Made by a program: the position numbers and the translations under genes. A stretch of DNA of 64,000 bases from Paenibacillus sp. FSL K6-3182 (GTDB lineage Bacteria > Bacillota > Bacilli > Paenibacillales > Paenibacillaceae). Location of the stretch: positions 4,149,501 through 4,213,500 of the forward strand of contig NZ_CP150265.1 of NCBI RefSeq assembly GCF_037976325.1. The letters run 5' to 3'. The notes under the pieces are model-generated. The model ran no database searches and had not been told where the DNA came from. It saw only the letters and a program-made list of their open reading frames with translations. Positions 35,520 to 44,118 of this stretch are shown one piece after another (the first letter of the stretch is position 1; the number at the start of each line of letters is the position of its first letter).

Positions 35520-35878
35520 ATGAACACTCCTTTCATGCTGCAGTTATTCTGTTCTTCCTCTTTCAATAGAGGCATCAATCGAAGTTCGATAATGTCTCCA
35601 ACAAAACGTCTTTAATAGCTCATCTATTTTGTTCAACAATCTGTATGGTAGCGATACCAGAAATGAACGAACTGATTTTCTGGAATCGCTACCATACGGT
35701 AATTGAAGTCAGTATAATAGATTCTCCCCCGTTTTACAATAGCCTCTAAAAATTACTTTCCTCAACTAAACTAAAAATATTGAAAACCCTTTCATTTAAC
35801 ATGAAGTACCTTGCATATTCAGTCATTGCAAAAAAGGAAAAGCCGCCCTGTTGAGCTCGAGCGGCACTACCCCATTCA
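35520..35878. other. Intergenic region around the iol promoter
   Basis: Apart from the promoter/operators at 35643-35739 the stretch holds a small GCCGC-type hairpin near 35838-35867 (AAAAGCCGCCC...GAGCGGC) close to the end of the giant gene, probably its terminator on the minus strand. No gene was seen. Confidence 0.4.
35643..35739 (-). promoter_or_regulatory. iol promoter with two LacI-type operators
   Basis: On the minus strand a -35 TTGTAA (35739-35734) and -10 TATACT (35716-35711) are exactly 17 bp apart. Just downstream come two operators, TGGAATCGCTACCA (35681-35694) and TGGTAGCGATACCA (35646-35659), centres 35 bp apart; they lie in 21-nt arms (35643-35663 and 35677-35697) that are inverted copies with one mismatch. 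Placement after the start point fits a repressor roadblock. The same motif recurs at 54884 and 55125. Confidence 0.72.
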
Positions 35879-38800
35879 TTATTTATTGATCATGTTATAC
35901 ACGATTACAGCCGATTCTGCTCTTGATAGTGGAGCCAGCGGAAGAATGGAATTCCCATTTCCTTTGACAATTCCATTTTCAATCAACGCCGTCAAGCTTT
36001 CCATCGCATAGCTCGCAACTTTTGCTTTGTCGTTAAAACGATCCAGCCCAGCTGACGTGCCTTCGTTCAGCTTCATACCGGCAGCCTTCATCGCTTCATG
36101 CAGTAGAACGAATGCGTCCTGTCTCGTAATCGGTTGAAGCGGATTAAATTTATTGTCTCCGCTGCCTTTAGTAATACCAAGCTTTTTGGCGATCATCACT
36201 TCATTATAATAATAGGAAGATAAACTGACGTCGTCGAAATTCGTATCGATTGGAGCTGTTAATTCAAGCGCCTTAACAAGCAGGACGATAAAGTCCGCCC
36301 TTGTTATTGTAGCTGACGGATTGTATTTTGTTACAGACGTGCCATTAATAATCCCTTTGGTTGCCAGCACTTCGATTTGCTTTTTAGCCCATTTCACGTT
36401 ATCGAGATCATCGAATGTTTTATGAACAAACATGATCGCATACTTGCTGAAATGAGTTGTAGTAAAAGTAACCGTTTTGGTGGATGGCTCATATCTGCTG
36501 TTCGATACAGTGCTCGCTTTACCAATGTTATTAATGTACCCTGCTACAATATGCTCCGAATCGGCTAACTCTGCATCTGATGGTGTATACGGAACTGAAA
36601 TTTTCACTCGAGCCTGTGGATTGCTCCAAGCAACCTTAGCTCCATCGATATACACATCAATCTCAATAATTGGCCTATCGCCAATCTGTTCCTGTAAAGC
36701 TGGATCAAGCGATGTTTTTTCTACGCTCGCAATAACTAGCGCAACCGTCTTCGCTCCGGTCAAATCCTGTCCGTTTAGCATATTGGCAGGTACCGTTATT
36801 GTTCCAATTGCAGTCTTTATCTCGATTAAATGCGTCGCTAGATCAGAATGAAGTGCTGCTTTCGGAAGCTCAACGACATACGCTTTTGCTTTATCCGCTT
36901 TCTGCACCTCGACTTTAACCGTTTTCACACCATCGTCATCAGCAGAAGATGTGCTAAGCGCTTTGTTCCAGTCTCGCTCTTCTACCACGGCCTTTGCTTC
37001 TCCCGTTCTAGCATCAACTTTAGGCACTAAATTAATTGAACCTTTGTCGTTTGTCACGTCGGGAGTGACGACATCAACGACATCATTTTTTGCAAAACGA
37101 AATCTGCTGCTGAAATCAAATGGAATGTTGTACATATCTCCGGGACCAATCAGAAATTTCGTGTCCAGGTATGAACGCTCCCCTACCGGAATGCTATCAA
37201 CATATGGCGAGAACGTCTTCACACGAATCTCCTTTGACTTTTCATCAAATTCAAAAAAAGATGTCCAACCGTTGCCGCCAGCGATATCCGATTGATAATC
37301 AGTTAACACCTGCAAGACTTCATTTCCATTAGCCTTCTTCTTCACATTCAGACCAGCACCGCTAATATGTCCGCCTACCATCATGAATACTTGATCATAA
37401 TTCTCGACAAGGTCTCTCCAGAATAAGCTGCCCTGACCGCCTTCGCTTACTTGGCCGTTGCCATCGATCGTCATAATATTATGCGAGAAGATGACGGTTG
37501 GCATTTTCGGGTTCTCATTAAGCACCGTTTTTGCCCATTCTCTTTCTTTCGTATTACTCGAATTGTTCCCCACTGAGTCTACCGCAAGGAACATATACTT
37601 GTAGCTGCCGGCTGTAATGATCGAGTAGGTGCTTAATCCTGATGGCGAAGCGCCCTTGAAATGTTCTGTCCCTGCAAATCTATTGGGACCCATCGTGTCC
37701 AGATAGCCAGAGCCATTCAAATCGTGGTTGCCGCGAGTAACAATATAAGGCACATTAGCTTTATCTAAAATCTTATAGGCCTTATCGGCAGAAGCCCATT
37801 CTTTGGCTGCGCTGCTTTGGGTCGTGTCGCCAACATTTACGGTCATAGCGATATTCTTGCTAACATAATTGTCTGCAATAAACTGAAGCTGCTTCTCAAG
37901 AATATCCGGTTTGGATTGCACCACATACTGAGGATCTGGAATGATCGCAAACGTATACGTATCTTGTGCAAACATCGGAAGATCATTGTTCGTCCCGTAA
38001 TCTACCTTATAATTGAACTCCGTTTTAATGAATTGATCCTTCTCCAATGCTTTACTGGATACTCGGATATGTTTGATTTCCCCTAAAAAGAGACTGTTCG
38101 GTGCCCTATCCCACTCATAAGCTCCGACATTCCACCCCATGCCCGCTTCGGCTGCGATTCCATTTATGATTTCGTCCGTCTCAGGATTGCGAATGGATTC
38201 TATACCATTTAGGAATAAGCGTGTCTTTGAGCCATCATTCACGATTGCAACATGCGTGTACTCATCTGACTGTGCCCAAGCTTTAATAGCTGAAAGTGAG
38301 TTCGACCAGTTCGACTGGAGCTCGTTCGAGCTCGAGTTCCCATGTGTACTTGCCCATTGAACTTCGCGAATGCTTGAAATCGATAACGTTGATAGCGGCT
38401 CCTGTTCCCCTGGATCAAACGTGTTATTGCCTTGACGGGTCAAAATTCCCATCCAGTTATTAATACTGGAGCCAAGCTTAAACTCTGCCTCAATCGTAAA
38501 ACCTTTATCGAAAGTTTCCCTATTAATTGGTGCGCCTTCTACTGTCGTCAAATATTGGCCATCTTTTTTATCATTTGCAAAATCAAGAGCACCGTCGTCA
38601 GTAAATGACAGCCTGTTGCCTCCCGGAGCTCCAACAACGGCCATTTTAAGATCATTGCCCTTGCCGCTTCTATCTTTAATAAACAAATTGCCTGCTTCGA
38701 TAGATGTTCCGGGCTGCACATTTGCTTCGGAAAATACCCAATCTGCAATTACGGAATCATTAGGATTTTCAGGATCAGTACCAGGTATTTCACCTAAAGT

Positions 38801-41800
38801 CAGTTCAACAGGCTCTGCTGCATCTTGTTCGTTGTACAACTCAAATTCGCTGATCGCATATTTATGATCGGTATTTAAATTCGCTGCCCATAGCAGCAAA
38901 TAAATGCCTTTCAACCCCTTGTAACCTTCACCGTAATATTCCTTATAATTGGGAAGATCAATGGTTACACTTTCGTAAATGTCTTGACTGTCTGTCTGCC
39001 ATGTCGGTTTATAGGCTTTAGCATTAAGCTCCTGCCATGTGGTGCCATTTACAGAAGTTTCAGTATCGATGACGGTTATACCTTGCTGCTGTGCTTTATT
39101 GACGACAAGAACTAGTTTATTAAAATCTTGAAGATTATCGTCGTCCCATTGCAGCATAATCCGATGCGCAGGATTAAACTCACCTTTTGGGTTCAGGTTT
39201 GTAATAGCAGCACTTTGGAAATACGTCTCCTCATCCCCGTCAGCAAACTTGAGCGGCGAATGCTCACTTGAGTTATCGTAATCGTTTCTAATTAAGTTAG
39301 CTGGCTCTCCATCTTTATTCAAATATGTCGCACTTACAACCGTAGCTTCAAGCGCTACATTTTTGTTTCGTTTTACCGTTAGCGTATAGGTTTTTGTTGT
39401 CATGCCATCCGCTGCTTTGGTAACGAATACGATCTTACTATTGCCCATCGGCAGCTTCGCTGTAATCTTCTGTCCGCTGATGACAGGAATATCGTTAACT
39501 GTCATCGTGCCTTTTTTATTTTTCAGCCGTGGCTGAATCGTAATTGCATCTACTTTTGTATTAACCCTTGTTGTATAATCGTATATTTCGCTATTAAAGA
39601 CAATGTTCTCTTTTCCTCCACTAATCACTAACTCCGACAATGACGCTTCGCTGTTTGCGTCCAACACCGTTATTGTACTTCTAGCAACAAATCGTCCATC
39701 CAATGTTCTTGCCGAAATCTCAGCCGAGCCCGGTAATTTCGCAAATACCTTACCGCTCTGATCCACGGCAGCTACATCAGCGTTGCTGCTGAACCATTCA
39801 TATGCTTTGTTCGTTGCATTGCTTGGTAAGATCTCAGCAGTCAACTTCATTGTTTCATTCGTATAGAGCGTTCCGGTTGAGGGGGAAACCTTAATGCCAG
39901 TTACAGGAACAACGTCACTAGTAACCGTGATGCTAGTGGTTGCCTTTTTGTTGCCATCAACACTAATTGCCGTAATAACTGCTTTCCCTCCAGCTATCGC
40001 AGTTACTTTTCCATTGCTGTCTACGGTCGCGATCTGCTCATTCGATGTGTACCAATCTACACTCTTCTCGGTCGCTCCTGCTGGTAAAACAACCGCTTCT
40101 ATTGCTTCCGTATCTCCTGCATCCATTGTAAGTGTCTCTGGAAGACTTATAGCATTCGCAGCAATGTACTCAAGGTTTACTTTTGTTTTATCCAATTGGA
40201 ACAAATCCGCTACGCCCCCGTTAAGGACGACTTCTAGTTGATAGAGGTTTCCACCAATTGGCGTCAATTCAACAGGTTCCAGATCTCCTGTAAGTCTACT
40301 TACTTTCTTAATCGCATCCTTATTGTATTTTGCTAGATTTAATTGCACCATAATCGTCTGTTCCGTCTCAGCACCCTCTCCGTGCTGCTCCACCGTTTTA
40401 CCGTTCCCTGAGGTCAGTCCGTTCATGACCATAAAATATTCCATGTCTGTGGAGTTGAAAAACGACTCTGTATCTGGCAGAGGTTCAAAAAAACCAAGCA
40501 TTACATCGCCATTAAGTCCTCCTTGAACGCTGGAGTTTTTCGAAACTACACTTCTTAAATAAGGATGCTTTAGCTGAGTATTCTTATCGAATCTTGGTGT
40601 TTCTCTAGGCGTTAGGTTTTTAACGATTCTTCCGTTTGAATCCTTATGTTGCCCCGGCAAAATAGAGACATCTGTGCTATTGAGCCGTATGAGATGCGGT
40701 CCAAGGTTTTTTATTTGCCTTGCCATTTCGGCATATTGCTCATATTGCTTTGTAGGTTTACCATCCTTGTCAAAAAATAAGAATGTGTTGCTGTCATACT
40801 CCCAACGGAACATGCTGAGCCATTTGCCGCCCATCGTCAATGTGGCGAACGGAACGCCGTATATTTGAGATTCAGTAATAATATATGGACCTACATCCGC
40901 AGGAATCTCACCTGTCTTGAAGCCAAGCAAATATTGCCCGAAAGCGATCGGACTTTGCCCTGTACCGTCATAGCCCTTCAGTGCAATCGTTCTTTGGTCA
41001 TTAATGTTATTGACGATTGTTGTAAATAGATTGTTGTCCGAGCCTCTTGTTGAGAATAAATAATCATCGAAAGTGAGCAGGTCAGGTTTGGCCGTACGAA
41101 TGTACGTTTCATAGTCGTCCCTTTGCCATTGACGCGATTGTTGGTTGCTGTGAGCGAGGACATCCGGATAAAGTTCGTGGCTAAGCTTGAACCAATCCGT
41201 AAAGGTTTTCAAGATCTCATTGCTGTAGTTTTCTTCATCTCCAAAAGATATCGTAATCAGCTTATCTACATTAGCTTTTTGCGCATCACTCAGAAAGCCC
41301 ATCATATCTTTTTCTTTCGGACCGCCTCCCAATCCATCTCCGAATGCCCCTTTTACAAACGACCATTGTGCTTCTGGCACCTGGTTATGGAACGTTTGGT
41401 TATAGCCCGGATATTCGTAATAGGTAGCCGTAGTAAAATGACTGTTTTTCCATTCCTCTGCACTTGCATATTTCCGACCTGATTGATCCGTTGTCATCCA
41501 CGTCTGCATTTGCAGCCCTTTATCAATCAAAACTCTGCTCGCGCGAGATAACGTTTTTGGTGGAATAACAGTTACTGCCCGCACTTTAGTAACCGAATCT
41601 CCTGCTTGGTTAGATACCGTATAGTTCACTTTGTAGATGCCGCCTTTACTCGTATCGACAAGACCAGTCGTTTGAATATCGGCCGTAATATCTCCGTCCT
41701 TTGAATCGGATGCCTGTGCACCACTCTCCACATAGGTATCGTTCAAGGATAAACTTATTTCCGAATTACCGTTTAACGAAATAATAGGCCAGTTAAAACC

Positions 41801-42523
41801 CGGAACCTGTTTCATTTCCTCATCTGTCAGAGCCTTGTCATAAATCTTGAATTCGTCGATGTAACCCGGCCAAGCGTTTGTCACTTCCGGTTCTCGGTCA
41901 GCTCCAATCCGAAAATCACTATTATTCGATACTAATAACGTATCGTCCGAAGCCGTTTCTAACGCACCGTTGACATAAAGCTTAACCTGGTCACCCTCTC
42001 TGCTAAGGGCAACATGGTACCACTTTTTAGGCTCAATTAATGTTGCTCCGATCGTCGTTTTTCCGCCTAGAGAGGATTGTAATCTACCATCCGCTCTGCG
42101 TGATAGCAGCGTTTCTCCGCCCTCACCTTGCTGCTGAACAATGACAACGTCTCTGTTTGTATAGGTTGAATTGAAATTGACAAGCAAGCTCATGGAGAAA
42201 TCACTGCCTGTATTTATCAAATTCTGATTTGGTACAGTGGCGTAACTAAGATAACCATTTAACAATAAGGCTTTACCTACCTTGCCGCTTCCTATTGCAG
42301 CATCGGTAAGGATAGCATTATTCCGCTTCAACGTGTCCGGAGATATGCCATCCATCGACACTTCGTCAAATTTCCATTCACCAACTAAACCAGAAACCGT
42401 AGTAGGTTGACTGCTATCATCAGCATAAGCAATAGCATGAGGAAAACCGACACTGATACAGCTAATCCACAAACTCATAACCAAAATCATGCTAACCAAT
42501 CTCTTATTTCTCATAAGCAACAT
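35879..42523 (-). CDS. Giant SLH-anchored glycosidase-like/metallophosphoesterase protein
   Basis: 2214-aa surface protein. Signal peptide 1-34; LamG/concanavalin-like domain about 45-240; Ig-like DUF5011 type 247-322; a glycoside-hydrolase-like barrel about 330-600 with ITISFGDEENYS and LLTFDDYLF; two BIG_2 domains (about 790-870, 873-953); cadherin-like beta sandwich 961-1052; discoidin-like 1053-1232; second LamG-like 1258-1505; calcineurin-like metallophosphoesterase about 1523-1795 with DPQY, NVGDTTQ, RGNHDLN, FSHN and GGH; beta-rich linker 1835-2035; three SLH repeats 2037-2214 that bind cell-wall polymer. First motif is D-P-Q rather than D-x-H. It is therefore a wall-bound enzyme that may bind glycans and cleave phosphoesters outside the cell. 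TAGGAGG precedes ATG 42523. It ends the array that holds the phosphoesterase and mannosidase genes. Confidence 0.85.
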   Translation of the reverse strand: MLLMRNKRLVSMILVMSLWISCISVGFPHAIAYADDSSQPTTVSGLVGEWKFDEVSMDGISPDTLKRNNAILTDAAIGSGKVGKALLLNGYLSYATVPNQNLINTGSDFSMSLLVNFNSTYTNRDVVIVQQQGEGGETLLSRRADGRLQSSLGGKTTIGATLIEPKKWYHVALSREGDQVKLYVNGALETASDDTLLVSNNSDFRIGADREPEVTNAWPGYIDEFKIYDKALTDEEMKQVPGFNWPIISLNGNSEISLSLNDTYVESGAQASDSKDGDITADIQTTGLVDTSKGGIYKVNYTVSNQAGDSVTKVRAVTVIPPKTLSRASRVLIDKGLQMQTWMTTDQSGRKYASAEEWKNSHFTTATYYEYPGYNQTFHNQVPEAQWSFVKGAFGDGLGGGPKEKDMMGFLSDAQKANVDKLITISFGDEENYSNEILKTFTDWFKLSHELYPDVLAHSNQQSRQWQRDDYETYIRTAKPDLLTFDDYLFSTRGSDNNLFTTIVNNINDQRTIALKGYDGTGQSPIAFGQYLLGFKTGEIPADVGPYIITESQIYGVPFATLTMGGKWLSMFRWEYDSNTFLFFDKDGKPTKQYEQYAEMARQIKNLGPHLIRLNSTDVSILPGQHKDSNGRIVKNLTPRETPRFDKNTQLKHPYLRSVVSKNSSVQGGLNGDVMLGFFEPLPDTESFFNSTDMEYFMVMNGLTSGNGKTVEQHGEGAETEQTIMVQLNLAKYNKDAIKKVSRLTGDLEPVELTPIGGNLYQLEVVLNGGVADLFQLDKTKVNLEYIAANAISLPETLTMDAGDTEAIEAVVLPAGATEKSVDWYTSNEQIATVDSNGKVTAIAGGKAVITAISVDGNKKATTSITVTSDVVPVTGIKVSPSTGTLYTNETMKLTAEILPSNATNKAYEWFSSNADVAAVDQSGKVFAKLPGSAEISARTLDGRFVARSTITVLDANSEASLSELVISGGKENIVFNSEIYDYTTRVNTKVDAITIQPRLKNKKGTMTVNDIPVISGQKITAKLPMGNSKIVFVTKAADGMTTKTYTLTVKRNKNVALEATVVSATYLNKDGEPANLIRNDYDNSSEHSPLKFADGDEETYFQSAAITNLNPKGEFNPAHRIMLQWDDDNLQDFNKLVLVVNKAQQQGITVIDTETSVNGTTWQELNAKAYKPTWQTDSQDIYESVTIDLPNYKEYYGEGYKGLKGIYLLLWAANLNTDHKYAISEFELYNEQDAAEPVELTLGEIPGTDPENPNDSVIADWVFSEANVQPGTSIEAGNLFIKDRSGKGNDLKMAVVGAPGGNRLSFTDDGALDFANDKKDGQYLTTVEGAPINRETFDKGFTIEAEFKLGSSINNWMGILTRQGNNTFDPGEQEPLSTLSISSIREVQWASTHGNSSSNELQSNWSNSLSAIKAWAQSDEYTHVAIVNDGSKTRLFLNGIESIRNPETDEIINGIAAEAGMGWNVGAYEWDRAPNSLFLGEIKHIRVSSKALEKDQFIKTEFNYKVDYGTNNDLPMFAQDTYTFAIIPDPQYVVQSKPDILEKQLQFIADNYVSKNIAMTVNVGDTTQSSAAKEWASADKAYKILDKANVPYIVTRGNHDLNGSGYLDTMGPNRFAGTEHFKGASPSGLSTYSIITAGSYKYMFLAVDSVGNNSSNTKEREWAKTVLNENPKMPTVIFSHNIMTIDGNGQVSEGGQGSLFWRDLVENYDQVFMMVGGHISGAGLNVKKKANGNEVLQVLTDYQSDIAGGNGWTSFFEFDEKSKEIRVKTFSPYVDSIPVGERSYLDTKFLIGPGDMYNIPFDFSSRFRFAKNDVVDVVTPDVTNDKGSINLVPKVDARTGEAKAVVEERDWNKALSTSSADDDGVKTVKVEVQKADKAKAYVVELPKAALHSDLATHLIEIKTAIGTITVPANMLNGQDLTGAKTVALVIASVEKTSLDPALQEQIGDRPIIEIDVYIDGAKVAWSNPQARVKISVPYTPSDAELADSEHIVAGYINNIGKASTVSNSRYEPSTKTVTFTTTHFSKYAIMFVHKTFDDLDNVKWAKKQIEVLATKGIINGTSVTKYNPSATITRADFIVLLVKALELTAPIDTNFDDVSLSSYYYNEVMIAKKLGITKGSGDNKFNPLQPITRQDAFVLLHEAMKAAGMKLNEGTSAGLDRFNDKAKVASYAMESLTALIENGIVKGNGNSILPLAPLSRAESAVIVYNMINK

Positions 42524-42625
42524 AAATAACCTCCTACATGAATTTGATAAAATATTCTATACAACGCTCACCTCTTGTTGTTTTATGTTATATATGTATT
42601 TGTTTGCGTTTACAAAAAAATAAAT

Positions 42626-42648
42626 AAAGAGGAGCATTTCACTCCTTT
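42626..42648 (-). terminator. Weak terminator after the M17 peptidase gene
   Basis: AAAGAGGAG pairs imperfectly with CTCCTTT; T-rich sequence follows on the minus strand. The 125-bp gap to the giant gene may hold its own promoter, but none is clear. Confidence 0.4.
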
Positions 42649-44106
42649 TTATCTCGACATCACAAACGAAGCCAACATTCTCGCGCCGAAGCCGGTCGCA
42701 CCGATAGCCTGCTGGCCACTCGCGGAGGATGAATCTTTTGGACCATTCATGTCGATATGTGCCCATTTCAATGAAGGATGGACAAACTTGCGTAAGAACA
42801 GTGCCGCTGAAATCGCACCTCCGCCATCACCGCTGCTAATGTTGCAGACATCGGCATATGTGCTATCCAAATACGATTCGTATTCATCTACCAATGGGAG
42901 CTGCCATACTTTCTCGCCAAACGGCTCACCTGCATGTTTACACAACCCCACCAACTCGTCGTCGCCGAGGATACCTGCAATCTTCGTTCCTAGTGCGCCG
43001 ACGACAGCGTAAGTTAACGTCGCCATATCGATCGCTTCCACTGCCCCTATTCGATGAGCATGAATCAACGCATCAGCGAGTATGAGTCGGCCTTCCGAAT
43101 CGGTATTGCCTACTTGAACGGTTAGGCCATTCGCATATCGGATTACATCACTCGGTAGTAAGCTATTCCCTGATATAACATTCTCTGCAGTCGGCACCAA
43201 CACCGCTATGTTGGCGGACGCACCGCTCTTAACGACGATATCCAGCGCTCCAAGCACACCTGCCGCACCGGCCATATCCATTCTCATACTGCTAATATCG
43301 TAATCTTTTTTAAGGCTGATTCCCCCGGTGTCGAACGTAATTCCTTTGCCAATTAGAGCTGTAAACGGCTTTGACGCATCCGTACAATATCGAAGCTCGA
43401 TAAATGCAGGTGCATATGCGCTTCCTTTACCAACCGCTATTACGCCGGCAAAACCTTGCCTCTTGAGCTCCTCGCCAGTATAGACATTAATCTCCACACC
43501 AGTTCCGGAAAAACGCTCCATCACTTTGTCCGTTAGTACTGACGGGCGCAAATAGTTGGCTGGTTCATTCGCAAGATCGCGCGCCCAGATCGTCCCATCC
43601 GCATGAATTTCCCCTTGGCGAATAGCCTTTTGGATCTGCAAGCTCGAATGTCCATCGAAAGAAAGGATCGGGATTTCCAGCTTATCTGACTTCGTCTTAT
43701 ATTTATCGAAGGAATATGTACCCAGTTTCCAACCTTCCACCCATGCCGAGATAGCTTCTGCTTCTTGATCGGATGCTATATTGGCATCCCACAGCGCTTG
43801 AAAAGAAACATGCACAATGCCACATTTCTCTTTGGCTGCTGCTCTTCCCGTGTTGCCGGCTGCTTCCCTAATCCGAACAGGGTGAATTAGCGAGGCGTCA
43901 CCCATACCTACGATAACAACATCCGGTTGTCCTAGACGACCATAAAACCACGTTATTGCATCTTTGGCGCCCATATGCGGTCTCAATACTGACACATCGA
44001 ACAGATGCCGGACTCGCGGCAGATCCAGAATCCGTTCTACATTTTGTTCATAAACCGGATAAATTAAGGTTTGTGTAGTCTTTTCTGCTTGCTGATCGAT
44101 ACTCAC
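42649..44106 (-). CDS. Leucyl aminopeptidase (M17 family)
   Basis: 485-aa cytosolic di-metal aminopeptidase. Metal and catalytic residues are in IGKGITFDTGGISLKKDY (Lys and Asp ligands), MRMDMAGAAGVLGAL (Asp ligand) and NTDSEGRLILADAL (Asp, Glu and catalytic Arg); the N-terminal macro-like domain covers about 1-165. The start is GTG at 44106, with AGGAGGG seven bases before. It lies 12 bp after the alpha-mannosidase gene, so both are on one transcript; a peptidase next to a mannosidase suggests breakdown of glycopeptides or glycoproteins, or simple co-regulation. Confidence 0.92.
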   Translation of the reverse strand: MSIDQQAEKTTQTLIYPVYEQNVERILDLPRVRHLFDVSVLRPHMGAKDAITWFYGRLGQPDVVIVGMGDASLIHPVRIREAAGNTGRAAAKEKCGIVHVSFQALWDANIASDQEAEAISAWVEGWKLGTYSFDKYKTKSDKLEIPILSFDGHSSLQIQKAIRQGEIHADGTIWARDLANEPANYLRPSVLTDKVMERFSGTGVEINVYTGEELKRQGFAGVIAVGKGSAYAPAFIELRYCTDASKPFTALIGKGITFDTGGISLKKDYDISSMRMDMAGAAGVLGALDIVVKSGASANIAVLVPTAENVISGNSLLPSDVIRYANGLTVQVGNTDSEGRLILADALIHAHRIGAVEAIDMATLTYAVVGALGTKIAGILGDDELVGLCKHAGEPFGEKVWQLPLVDEYESYLDSTYADVCNISSGDGGGAISAALFLRKFVHPSLKWAHIDMNGPKDSSSASGQQAIGATGFGARMLASFVMSR

Positions 44107-44118
44107 CGGACAACCCTC

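Noticed and set aside
35643..35697. iol operators as CcpA cre sites
   Set aside because: They are near the loose cre pattern, but each has a mismatch and they share a more specific 14-bp motif with 54884 and 55125; CcpA binding remains possible.
36951..37295. Long antisense frames opposite the giant surface-protein gene and the iol genes
   Set aside because: They mirror the codon pattern of the real genes and have no ribosome sites.
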